A stretch of 64,000 nucleotides of DNA from Alloascoidea africana (lineage: Eukaryota; Ascomycota; Alloascoideomycetes; Alloascoideales; Alloascoideaceae). Positions 22,701 through 33,353 of the stretch are shown here, in pieces. The position numbers and the translations under genes were made by a program. Position 1 is the first letter of the stretch. Every line of letters begins with the position of its first letter. Below the pieces are notes generated by a model. The model had not been told where the DNA came from and did not search any database. It saw nothing but the letters and a program-made list of their open reading frames with translations. The stretch lies in NCBI GenBank assembly GCA_030581615.1, contig JAKTTT010000009.1:372001-436000 (forward strand), written 5' to 3'.

Positions 22701-23782
22701 TGTTCATGGAGTGGCTGATGGGTTCTTGATTCTCTTTACCTTTTTACACAGATATATCTGCATCAATAACCGCCCCAATTGCCCTGAATCATGGGTCAAT
22801 ATTAGTCTATGCAGGTTTACAGGATAGTTCTCCCTTTTTTAAACAAACAAATCTGCGTGCTTGGGGTTGTTCAATCTCATAATGAGGAAAATCTTGTTCT
22901 CTATTGGATGTTTGTGGCGACCTTCATAGCATTCTCGAATTTGATCAAATATTGACATGCAAACAGGTGAACAGATCATACCAATCCAAACTTGAAATGG
23001 ATTAGATCCGAAATGAGTTGGGGTTAGTATGTAAATGAGTGTGTGATTGAGTATCATTATTTTTCCGGGTCAGCTTTTAGGACCTACTACTACTATTTGA
23101 AAAATTCTTTACTTTTCTATAAGATTGGTGGTACCTTGTTTCCTCACATTCCTTAATTTTCCCTTTAATATACCCATCTTTTCCTTGGTTCTTTGTTTGT
23201 TTTTTAAAGTATGAAATGTTAAAGTGTAAATATCCCCAATACTTAAGCGCTCTAGATAATAACAATTATACATGTTAACGCTTTCTCCTGCATTGAAAGT
23301 AGGGAAACGGACACGTGGCATTTATTCTCACAAAGCAGGTATTACCAAAAAAAAAAACTATACCAACAAGTTACTAAACAGTCATCTATTGTTATAGAAC
23401 TCTTACTCATACTCAGCAGTCGGTAAGTTTTGTTCCATAATGTTTCAGATCTTCCAAGTTTGTATAATTGATTGAATTGATAAACTTTATATTTTCCTTT
23501 GATGATGAAAGCTAAGCGCTCTTTGATAACTTCAACAACAGAATGCCCTCTGTTCTGTTCACCTTTCCCTTGTATGTGTTTGTTCTCCCATTCAAGAATT
23601 TGAACCAAAGACTTGTTATCGTTCAGGATCTATTGAATATTTAACAATTTTGAAAGGTTTCTTTTCCGTTCTTATTGGCGCTTAAATACGTGAAAGAAAA
23701 AACTGCATTTCTATTTTTAATCAGATATGGTTTACATTACAACTTTATATCAAAAACGACAAGATTTTTAACAAAGAAATTG
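19749..23782. other. Long AT-rich intergenic region
   Basis: About 4 kb without an intact gene. The first few hundred bases are the KEX2 promoter. The rest is AT-rich with no long frame on either strand. Around 20.9-21.3 kb short coding-like runs occur, including a possible zinc-knuckle remnant at 21168-21233 (see its own entry). No terminal repeats, rRNA or further tRNA were recognised. It ends at the tRNA-Ala gene. Confidence 0.5.
21168..21233 (+). mobile_element. Possible fossil of a retroelement Gag zinc knuckle
   Basis: A short run on the + strand translates to a Cys-x-x-Cys-Gly-x-His-His pattern, close to the zinc knuckle of LTR-retrotransposon Gag proteins in yeasts. The surrounding sequence is broken and AT-rich and no terminal repeats were found, so if real it is an old, decayed fragment. 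The family cannot be set from so little; a Ty3-like or Ty1-like origin is equally possible. Chance is a serious alternative. Confidence 0.2.
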
Positions 23783-23855
23783 GGGCGTGTGGCGCAGTTG
23801 GTAGCGCGTTAGATTTGCATTCTAAAGGTCTCTGGTTCGATCCCTGACTCGTCCA
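23783..23855 (+). tRNA. tRNA-Ala(UGC)
   Basis: 73-nt cloverleaf without an intron. The acceptor GGGCGTG pairs with CTCGTCC and includes G3:U70, the alanine identity pair; one T-T mismatch is present at the sixth pair. D-arm GCGCAGTTGGTAGCGC and anticodon stem TTAGA/TCTAA are perfect. The loop TTTGCAT gives anticodon TGC. The T-arm TCTGG/CCTGA around TTCGATC has one mismatch. A T8 run about 12 nt downstream is a polymerase III terminator. Two mismatched pairs are more than usual, yet the identity elements and promoter boxes are intact. Confidence 0.92.
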
Positions 23856-24905
23856 ATACCAATATCTTTTTTTTCATTTTTATTTTTAAATAAAGAAACA
23901 ACACCATTAATAGAGGGTCCCCTATTTTTTTTTTTTTTGTCTCAGTTTAACTAAGAATTTGACATGGGTAAAGGTTTATGTTTAATCATCACTACAAAGA
24001 AAAGACAATGAAACGAAACGAAACTTGCACTTTTTGCCACATTTCTTTCCTTTAGAATGTGACTCACAATACATATTCTTTCCCATTAAACAAGATGTGA
24101 AGTGATTGTGAAAAAAAAAAAAAGAAAAATTTATTAAACAATGATGATGATCCTTTTGAGGACATTTATTCTAGAAAAAGTTTTCATAAAAATTTCTCTC
24201 CTCTTTATCAAAAGACTTTTACTATTAAAAGTTGAGTTGAAAATTGTTTAAAAGAATAATAATTGCAATGAACCTCTTATGAAAGAAAAGATGTCATAGA
24301 TAATGAATTCTTTTAAAGTATATATTTGACAAACTCCATTGTTCCAAAATAACCAGAAATAAAAGCGAAACCTTAAATTCCCAAACCAATGTTCCTTACA
24401 TATATGGGTGAAATGTCTTGCATTTACTATAATAGACTTTTAATCGTTTTATGTGTTTGAATAACGGCCAGATATATAGATTTTTTTGGTGGAAGGAACA
24501 AATCTTTGAGATAAGCGCTGAACCAGAACCAGAACCAAAACACACTTGTTCTTGTTCTTGTTCTTCCTAGCGCGCATTCTTTCATTACCCAATACAGACA
24601 TTTACAAGACAAAGAGAAAGAGAAAGAGACCAAAAAAAACAATTGTGGAATCAACAAGTAGGTTTTATGTTTTATCACATTTATGAATGCGTATCAATTG
24701 AAATGGAACCCTCATATACTAAATAATGCCATAATTGAGAAATGGCGACCTATTAAAGACAGATCAAGAATAAAAAAAAAAAAAGAAAAAAAAAAGAGAC
24801 AAATTTGCTTCTACCAATGATAAACAATTAACAAACTGAATAATAATAAAAAAAGAAAGAACGAATAAACACACACAAACAAAAAGGTTGGTTTTCAAAT
24901 TTTTG
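23856..24905. other. Intergenic, tRNA-Ala to UBC8 3' end
   Basis: About 1 kb of AT-rich DNA with poly-A and poly-T tracts and short simple repeats such as CTTGTT near 24546-24565 and an AGAAAG tract near 24613-24630. It includes the UBC8 3' flank. No gene is seen. Confidence 0.5.
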
Positions 24906-25858
24906 TTAAACCTCCAATGGACCAGCAGCCATTTCTTCATCATCATCCGAATCAAATGAACCAACCGAACTAAGTTCATCATCTTCAGAATCATCATCAC
25001 TTCGATTATCCAACTTTTCACTATTTGCATATTTGTTCACATATTCTTTCACCCGTTGTTCATATGCTTTTGCATCTCGTAATAATAAAGAAGAAGCTTC
25101 TCCATTTAAAGGATCCGCTGCATTTGGATATCGTAATAATTGTGGTAAAAAAACACTAAAAATGTTGAGCATATCAAACATTGGACTCCATGTTTGATTG
25201 ATAACATCAAGACAAACAGATCCACTCATTTCATCGATATTTGGATGGAAAATCTTATTTTCAAATCCAATAGATGGAGATTTATAAGGGTATTGATCCG
25301 GTAATTCAACATGAACCTTCCATATTCCTCCTTCAAATGGAGTCCCCTCTGGTCCATAGAACTTGACAAAGAATTCTTGCCTATGAAAAAGGGTGATTAG
25401 TATGCCCAAAAGACAAAAAAGGGGGGAAAAAAAAGGGCTAATCTTACATGTTATCATCAACTAAACTGACATCGTAATCGCTCATTAGACTGTGTATGGA
25501 GGAGGTCGATGTTAGTTGATACAACTGGTAATGATCTTATGTCTTTCAAACTCCACATACAGCTTCATGACATCAGTTTCGATTCTACGTTTAGGGGAGC
25601 TAGATACCAAAAAATAAAGGATTGTTAGTTAACAATGTATGTAATTAAAAAGAAAAAGAGATGGGAAAGTTTTGGAAAGACAAAAATCTCTTCCTGACTC
25701 CAATATACCGCAAAAGTTATTACGATACATTTTTGTGTGTGTGTATCGTGTGCGAGTCTCCTATTTGTACGAGATTTGGGTGGGATCCAAACCAAACAAC
25801 GAAAACCACAAAATAAAAAAAGAGATAGCAATATCTGTGTGGGAAAAACATACCTCAT
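24906..25858 (-). CDS. UBC8: Ubiquitin-conjugating enzyme E2 (Ubc8)
   Basis: E2 enzyme; in Saccharomyces Ubc8 works with the GID/CTLH ligase to degrade fructose-1,6-bisphosphatase when glucose returns. Four exons on the minus strand, 25854-25858, 25561-25599, 25448-25489 and 24906-25380, give 186 residues. The start [20 protein letters not shown] is that of the Saccharomyces protein. The UBC fold shows HPNI at 74-77 and the active-site Cys85 in [15 protein letters not shown] follows. A C-terminal acidic tail ([22 protein letters not shown]) extends past the fold, as in Ubc8/UBE2H. Exon 1 is only five nucleotides, ATGAG, with GTATGT after it; the other donors are GTATGT and GTAAGA. It diverges from the Ada-like gene across 5.4 kb. 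Confidence 0.95.
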
Positions 25859-28800
25859 CTTTGTTTGAAATAATAAACACGATATCAATGGTGATAAAGT
25901 GTCGTGTCGGTTTATAAAAAATTTATGGAGAATAAGGGAAAAGTAATGCAAATGATTGATTGATTGATTGTAGATCAAGGGTTAAAAGAGAGGGAGAAAA
26001 GAGGGAGAAGAGGAGTTAAAGATATTGGGTGAATGGATGTTAGTGAAGGAATGAGATGGATGGATTGCTTTAACTCTCTGGTCACTCATCTCCTCCCGCA
26101 GTGGGAGGGGGGCAGGGTAAGTGTGGCTGTCGGGGGGTTTCGGTTCATTGGTGTATCAGAGCCTGTGTTTTCTTTTTGGGTATATGTATTGTTTCTTTCT
26201 GAATAGGATAGGATAGGATATGATAGGTTAAGCTTTGGTTCAAGATCCGGGGATTGGTTTTGTTAAAAGTTTGAAATTGAAGTTGAAAACTGAAAATTGA
26301 AAATTGAAAATTGACTTTTAAAATTGAATTTGAATCTGAAGATTATGGTATAAGCGGGTTTTCACTTTTCAAATGGGGATGTCTATATTTTTAGGAAAAG
26401 TGCATGTTGAAAGAAGAGGCCGAATTGATGATTCGAAATAAAAAAAAAAAAAAAACGTGATAAATAACAATCTAGTGAATCCACTATAATTTGTTTTTGA
26501 ATGATGGTTTGTTTGTTTCTGAGGCATGCATTTGGATGGGGATAAGGAATAATTATCGTTATCAATCAATCGTATCATTTTGCATTTCTATTTTCAATTG
26601 TTGTAATAATTTGCCACTAAAGAATCAACCAAGAAGGTATTAACAACTACTCAAAGTCAAAAGCGAAAGCGAAAGCGAAAGAAGAAAGATCCACATTCCC
26701 AATTCATCGAATACTAGTTAACAAATAGCGTGAATTTTAAAACATAAAAACGTTTCGAGTTGTTTGGGAATGATTACAGTTATGGAAAATCTCCACATTT
26801 TTACACTACTTTAAATTTTTGTATTGTAATTTTTTTGGTTTTTTTCCGGAAGCTAACAATTACCACTAAACCTCAAAAAAATAACAAAAAAAAGATTGGT
26901 AAACAGGAGATCAATAATAGTGTGAAACTCCGGGGGAATGTTCCGATATCCTCCTCCTCCTCATAGATAGATATAGAGATAGAACAAGTTGTGAAAAATA
27001 GTTGCGTGGAGATTTGAAATTAGTGTGGTGGTATCATATTATTTTGTTAAAATGGAGTTATCTATGACAATTACAAAATTTAGTATTATTTATTCCCAAC
27101 TTGCACATTTGAAAAAAACAAATCTTTGCCGAAATGTACGTATGAATCATACAAGTTTACACAAATATTCGAGCAATATATAAAGGAAAGAGAGGAGAAA
27201 TTGTGTAGGTAGATGTGTGTTCACTTACAATGTTTGATTCACAAGGTGTCTGTTTTTGATCAAGACTAGTTCTTAAATGGGGATATAGTTATGGTTAGCG
27301 CGGATGCAGATTGACCCGAGAAACAGAAACAGAAACCAGAAATGTTTATCCCATGTATGGTTAAGAAACTTGTAGTATAAATCTTTTTTTGTGTTTGTTT
27401 TCGAAGATGATAAACTAGAGGGGGAAAAATCCTAATTGAAAACCGCACTGGTTATAGAAGAGAAAGGAAAAAGTATAGTCATTGATTTTGTTCTTAATGC
27501 GTTGTTGAGTCTTCCGAGATAGGAAATCCAGGAACGTTAGATTACGTTACGTTAAGTGATATCCATTTTGAGCAAGTTGGACAAGTTGGACAAGTTGGAA
27601 CAGAAAAAGGGGGCGCGTTCTCATCCGCGGGAAAGGGTGATTTTACAATTGTTGCTTCATCCAATGAATAAGAAACTTTTAGTTGTTCCTTAAAGAACAG
27701 TGTGAGTATCCAAGATAGGAGTTGATTTTTCGGGATTGAGATTGAGATTGAGATTGAGATAAGTTTAGGCTAACTAACTTGATAAACAAGGTTAGTGAAA
27801 TAAATGTCCTATGAGAAAAGGAGAAATTGAAATGGAGTAGAAACTCCATTATTCCATTTAACTGTACAATTTAAAGGATGATTAGAATAACTATTAGACA
27901 TGTCGTTGAATGTGAAAGAGGGAAAGAGGGAAAGGGGGGGGTTCATTTTCACATGGTTCCGATATTCTCTATTTTTTTTTATTTTTCTATCGGCGATTAG
28001 ATTAATAGTGGTATAGGAATAGATTAGGAACAAGGTAAATAAATAAAGCCACATGTATGATATTAGTTGGGTTGAATAAAACAAATTAGTATAATAGCAT
28101 AGCATAGAAAGCTAGTCTAAGAACAACCACTTCCAAGCTGCTGTACTTGATCCGTACATGAGTGTGTATGTATGTGTATGTGTTGATAGTTTTTGATAAT
28201 TTGATATGCCTTGTTAGGACAATGTGTGTATGTATGGTGATACGTAGAGCGAAAAGGGAAAGGGGAAAGGGAAAGGGGAAAGGGTAATCGCTATCATAAT
28301 CTTGTGCCTGAGAAGGTCACCGGTCGTCATGGAGGAATCACCGTGCATGGACACTATGCCGGAATAGAGAGAGCTCCAAGGGGTTTGGAGGTTGGAGTTT
28401 CGGTGTTCGAAGTTCGGAACTATTCCGCTTTTACGGGGAGTAACGAGATGGAAGGATTACGTGAGGAAGTATTGTGCTGCAGGAGAAGATGCGATTGGGC
28501 TTTTCCGAACGAGGCCTGTTTGGATTGGTGCATGAGGAGGTGGCGCTGGAGTAGGTTGAGCCGTTTCGTGACGGCCAATCAACCAATCGCTGGGCAATCA
28601 GGGAGGTGTTCCAAAGGGGAAAAGCCTTGGGCCGAGTCAGACAGATAAGAGTGCGAGAGGCAGAGGGAGTGGGAATGACGTAGATGTCCATGTCCATGTC
28701 CATGTCCATGTCTACGGGGACGAGGACGAGGAGGGTGGTGACGAGACAGGATCAAAAGACCGGCCGGTTCATTACATCATGGCTCTGAGACAAGAAGAAG

Positions 28801-31250
28801 CCCATGTTTGGAGTTCGGAAGAACTAGATCGCAGAGGAGGCAGCCAATAGGAAAAAAAGGACAGTTATTAGAATGCGGCAGATACGAGAGACAATTGTTT
28901 CAAAACGAGATGCGATAACGCAATGACGATTGGGTCGGAAAGAAAAAGAAAAGAGAAGCGAAACGAAACGAAACGTCAGAGAATTATCGCATTTTGAGGT
29001 TTTTTCTCTATTTTGTATTTGTATTTATTTTATTCCCGAATAGATGGGGATGGGAATTACATCAGGGAAGATTAAGATAACGAGAGATAAATGGTGTAGT
29101 AAGCGGTTCGGTTGGGGGGTATGTCATTTTCCTTTTCCTTTTCCTTTTCCTTTTCATTTCAGCATGGTCGTTAGTAAACAATTGTGTTTAAGATTAGATT
29201 AGATTGCATTAAGTAAAAAAAAAGAGAGTTGATGGAAAGTCCATGTATGGGTGGAATTGGAATTAGAACTGGAACTGTGGACACCTGCACCAGTGCATTA
29301 TTGTTAGTAATGGCATCGACTAGAACTAGATTTGAGAGCTTCTAGAAGAAGGGTGTAGACGGACAGAGAGAGAGAGAGGGAGAGAAAGAGTTGTGCCTTT
29401 CGCCTGTTTAGGTTTTGGTTTTGGTTTCCTGGATTGGACGGATGGGGAGTAGAGATCTAGGTTTCACAAGATCGGCGGTATGGTTGGAGGATGGAGGATT
29501 GGGGGTGGATGAGATGGGACAGCCCGATGGAGGTGAAACGGGAGGAATGGCTGGGGTGTCTCTCTCATCTGTTGACAAGGAGGAGGAGAACAACAAGAGG
29601 ACCACTGCGAGCCGAGGATGGGCTGCCAATCAGAGCACAGCACAGCACAGCAGAGCACAGCAGGGATGGGAAGAGCAGCACCGCCAGAGCGAGAGCGAGA
29701 GCGAGAGCGAGAGAGAATAAGAGAGTGTGAGTGTGAGTGAGAGAGAGGGACTGAGGAGAGGCTCCACGCACGCCCGCGGCAACTCAATCTGGCCTCACAT
29801 GGCTGTCGCTCCAGCTCGATGCTCGGTGCTCGATGCTGGATGCTCCACCTGTCTCCGCGAAGATGCGCCGAGTCCGCGGAACAAACGCTGCCCGCTCGAC
29901 GAGGCTCTGGCGCTGCTCTGGCGCTGCTCTGGCGCTGCTCGTTCCTGCTCCCGCTGGCATTGCCAACATTGCTGGCATTGCTGCTGGCATTGCTGGCAAA
30001 GTTGACAACGCTGGACTTGCCTCGCTCCCTCTCCCTCTCCTTAATTCCGTGGTGGGCGAAAACGGAAACGAGCGAGATGAAATGAAACACCGCAGGATTG
30101 ACGTGAGCGTGCAGCAGCGTCCTGCACCCTAGCATGATGTTCCCCAAGCGATGGCCTGGCGGCGAAAACCTTTTCTGGGCTCCTCCGGGATGGGTGATGA
30201 GCTGTCACCCTTCTCTGGAGAACTGTGAGCTCAGCGAGTTCATAGTTTGCAGTTTGGTTATTTCTTTCAGTGTTCTGAATCTGACTCAGGTTCAGGTTCT
30301 GACTCTCGTGCTGGTGCTGGAGCAGGTTCAGGTTCAGGTTCAGGTTCTGGTGTCGGTGTAGCGCTGAGGGAAAAACCAAACCCAGCCAGATTAAGATTCA
30401 TTCTAGAAAAGCATCCGCGGTGCAGCGCTGCCCAGCCAACCACAGACAGACATCCCTCTAGGCTTTTTGTAATTGCAAGTGCGAGTGCGAGGACACTTCC
30501 ATCGGCTCCAGCTACGGCTGTTCTGGTTCTGCTTCTGGTTCTCGCTCTCGCGCTCGCTCTCGCGCTCGCTCTGCTCGTTGAGACTGAGATTGAGACCCAT
30601 GGGCGCCTCTGCTCCCGCTGCTCCCGCTGCTCCCGCCGGTCCCTACGGGCCCAGCGGTCGCAGCGGTCGCAACGGCCCCGAGTGATGTCACACGCAGGGT
30701 GACCTGGGGCGGTGTGCCGTGACGTCAGCGGGCCGGGCGCGAGAAGCGAGAAGCGAGATCTGGAATTGGCGGGCGGTCTGGGCCCGCCCGCCGGGGCCGG
30801 CACGCACCCGCTGGGCCGCTGCGACCGGGCGGGTCTGCGACGGCCTGCGACTGCCTGCACCCGCCTGCACCCGTCTGCGGGTCGGTGCTCCAGAGCTGAG
30901 CCAAAAATCCAAAAATCCAAAATCCAAAAATCCAAAATCCAAACGCAAAAAACCCAAAGCCAAAAAGCCAAAGAACAAAGGTGCCCTGTAAAACACAACA
31001 GCTCAAATGCAAATACACTTGGACTTATAAATATATAACCTCCCCCCTCCCCCTGCTTTCTCTTCTTGGTCTTTTCCACTCCTTCTTCTGCTCCCACTGT
31101 ACGGATCCAGGAATTGGCCCTATCTTTTATTTTATTCTCTTTGTTTTGATCTGTCCGTGGGCTCAAATAGACACTTTAACCCCCCACCCCCAATTGCAAA
31201 TTGAATTGCAAGTCCGCGCGCCCCCCAATTATTAAACAACCAAGCCTGCA
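25859..31250. promoter_or_regulatory. Very long divergent intergenic region, microsatellite- and GC-rich
   Basis: About 5.4 kb between the divergent starts of UBC8 and the Ada-like regulator. The left part is AT-rich with simple repeats: AGGAT near 26206-26220, AAATTG near 26282-26312, TTGAGA at 27733-27760, purine AAAGGGG at 28252-28284, CCATGT at 28685-28713 and TTTTCC at 29127-29155. From about 29.5 to 30.9 kb the sequence becomes GC-rich, with AGCGAG at 29687-29715, GGTTCA at 30323-30346, CTCGCT runs near 30540-30575 and a GGGCCC-like segment to 30890. A TATA-like run (ATAAATATATAA) at about 31027-31038, then a pyrimidine-rich leader, sits about 210 bp before the Ada-like start. Open frames here are compositional and not supported. 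Confidence 0.55.
29560..30890. other. GC-rich repetitive island
   Basis: A patch visibly richer in G and C than the surrounding AT-rich DNA, built from short repeats of GCTCT, CTGGCATTG, CAGGTT, CCCGCTGCT and similar units, with many CG dinucleotides. It has open frames on both strands (one of about 300 codons on the minus strand, 30267-31166) but these are low in complexity, overlap each other and match no family, so I do not call a gene. A structured 5' leader or promoter-island role for the downstream regulator gene is possible. Confidence 0.6.
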
Positions 31251-33353
31251 ATGCCCTATTCCTCAGAAAGCGCTAGATGGAATGCTTATCAGTTTGGTGA
31301 CCCTCTAGCCGTTGGATGCTTTGTCGTTTGTAGAAAACAATCCCATATCTATTGCCGACCGGACTGCGATGCCCAGACCCCAACAAGCCGCAGACTCTCC
31401 GTCCTTTTTCTGGATTCGGCCCAACTTGCCCATCAGATGGGCTACAACCCTTGTCTCCATTGCTCTCCAGATTCAACCCCAACCGTCGACATTTCAATAA
31501 TTGCCAAAACCGTCCATGATGCAAACAAAAAAATCGGATTTGAACCTGTGGCAGACGCGGCAACAGCCACCTCCACAGGCTCAGGCTCAGGCTCATCTTC
31601 CAACAGCCCTTGTTCGGATTCAGATGCTGCTGCTGCTGCTGCTTCTACGTCGACCACTACGGACCCTTATATGATGGCAAATAGCTCTCGCAAATTGTCC
31701 AGAACTGACCCAGACCACCATCAACTCGTCAATTTGGCTTGTCGCCATATCGCCGCAGCTGCTGCCTCCGCCGTCATATCCTCTCTATACTCGCCCTCGG
31801 AATCCGGTGAAGTCATATCTTCAATCTCCCAATCGAAAACTGACCCGGATCTCAACCACCATTCTTCCCTAACCTCCTCCGCTGTGGCCGCTGCAACGGT
31901 CGCCGCAACAGCGGCTTCTCCAAAGAAAAAGAGGAAAAGAGGCGGTGTTTTGGGCTTTAAAGAACTCGCTCTAAAGGCAAAGTTATCCCCATGGCATTTC
32001 CACAGAGTTTTCAAGTCCATAACTGGACTAACCCCAAAGGCATATGGCGATCTTTGCTGGGATACAGTTACCAAAAATAAGGCCTATATCGACACTCTTA
32101 AAACAAATTGCGCAACTGCTCTTTTTGAACGTGCTCGAAGAGAATCGAGCATTGACACTCTAGATCGGAAACATTTTACACAATCCCAGAAACAAGGTCA
32201 AAAAAATCAAAATAATGGTCAAAACCGTAGCAGGAGACAAAGTCAAAGCCAAAGTCAAAGTCAAAGCCAAAGCCAAAGCCCAAATCTGAATCAACACCAC
32301 CAGTTGAGAGCAAGAGACGTTAAAATGGAACACTCATCAAGTGTGGATTTCCGATATACCCCAACAACAGGGGGTTTACCACCGTCTCCCAATTTTACAA
32401 GTTCGGATTCCCTCTTCAATTTCTCAAGACCCTCGGAATACCCAACTATTCAAGTTCCTGGTAAAGCAGGTTCAAATATGGTTATGGGTCCAAATGGCCA
32501 TGGCCATAGCCATAGCCATTATCCCATAGACCAGCAACAACAGCAACAGCAGCAGCAGCAGCAGCAGCAATTACAGGTTCAATTTAACAATATGGATTGG
32601 CACTCTCCTGGTGCTGAAAGATTTTCTGTCCATGTTCAAGAAGATTCTAGTTATTCTCCCCATTTTATCCAACAAGTTTCCACTGCAGCAGGAACCTCAT
32701 CTTCATCTTCTTCAACAACAACCCCAATTGTCCCTTCTCATGCCCAATTCCCTCCTTTCCAACTAAGCGATCCAAATCTCGTTACAAGCTCGGTTGTCCC
32801 ACCTCTAGAAATTTCTCCTGGCGCAGGTGGTGTGCCTGTTGTTACTGGTGCTGGTGCTTATAATTCAAACGAATTCCAAGCACAGTTGAATACGAGGTCT
32901 TCTGCCTCTTCACTTGCTTCCTCTTCTGCTGCAAGTGCAACCACAAACACCAGTAACAACAGTTCCATCTCTTCTGCAGCCTCGGATTTTTCTTTCCTGA
33001 TTGACAACAATAATGAAAACCTATTGGATTATTCTTTTGGTACGGCAAACCCACCACCTCCGACAACAGCCTATGATTACGAACCTACAAAAATGGATTC
33101 AAACAATAACAATAGTACCGTTCCAACAAGCCTTACAAATCTGGATTTGGATTTGGGGCTTGGTATTGGCCACCATTCTTCTTCAATAGGCCTCGATTCT
33201 CCAACTATGATGCCTATTTTCCACTATTCTGGTGATTTTCAACATGAACGAGAAGGAGATCATTTGGATTCACATAACGATTCATTGACTCTGAACAGCG
33301 GCGCTATGGGTACAGGAGGAGGAGTCTTTTGTCTTGGTGCAACAGGTGCTTAG
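31251..33353 (+). CDS. Ada-type zinc domain / AraC helix-turn-helix regulator
   Basis: A 700-residue single-exon protein joining two bacterial-type modules to a fungal low-complexity tail. Residues about 8-75 match the N-terminal domain of Escherichia coli Ada, with Cys35 and Cys39 (IYCRPDC) and Cys68 and Cys71 (NPCLHC) as zinc ligands; in Ada one such cysteine takes a methyl group from DNA phosphotriesters and switches the protein into an activator. Residues about 232-278 form an AraC helix-turn-helix with SPWHFHRVFKSITGLTPKAY, very close to that of Ada. No O6-methylguanine methyltransferase domain follows. The linker and tail are rich in Ala, Ser, Gln and Asn, with polyQ coded at about 32534-32569. 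Role inferred: alkylation-responsive transcription factor. Related fungal proteins exist, but targets are unknown. Confidence 0.85.
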   Translation: MPYSSESARWNAYQFGDPLAVGCFVVCRKQSHIYCRPDCDAQTPTSRRLSVLFLDSAQLAHQMGYNPCLHCSPDSTPTVDISIIAKTVHDANKKIGFEPVADAATATSTGSGSGSSSNSPCSDSDAAAAAASTSTTTDPYMMANSSRKLSRTDPDHHQLVNLACRHIAAAAASAVISSLYSPSESGEVISSISQSKTDPDLNHHSSLTSSAVAAATVAATAASPKKKRKRGGVLGFKELALKAKLSPWHFHRVFKSITGLTPKAYGDLCWDTVTKNKAYIDTLKTNCATALFERARRESSIDTLDRKHFTQSQKQGQKNQNNGQNRSRRQSQSQSQSQSQSQSPNLNQHHQLRARDVKMEHSSSVDFRYTPTTGGLPPSPNFTSSDSLFNFSRPSEYPTIQVPGKAGSNMVMGPNGHGHSHSHYPIDQQQQQQQQQQQQQLQVQFNNMDWHSPGAERFSVHVQEDSSYSPHFIQQVSTAAGTSSSSSSTTTPIVPSHAQFPPFQLSDPNLVTSSVVPPLEISPGAGGVPVVTGAGAYNSNEFQAQLNTRSSASSLASSSAASATTNTSNNSSISSAASDFSFLIDNNNENLLDYSFGTANPPPPTTAYDYEPTKMDSNNNNSTVPTSLTNLDLDLGLGIGHHSSSIGLDSPTMMPIFHYSGDFQHEREGDHLDSHNDSLTLNSGAMGTGGGVFCLGATGA

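Noticed and set aside
23340-23620. Small frames next to the tRNA-Ala gene considered as a Ty-like element
   Set aside because: No terminal repeats, no recognisable domain and AT-rich random composition.
28304-28648. A 114-codon frame on the + strand
   Set aside because: No family resemblance, no splice or promoter context, and it sits inside a repeat-rich control region.
30267-31166. A 299-codon open frame on the minus strand
   Set aside because: It is built from low-complexity GC-rich repeats, overlaps other equally long frames, and matches no family; its codons follow the repeats rather than any protein pattern.
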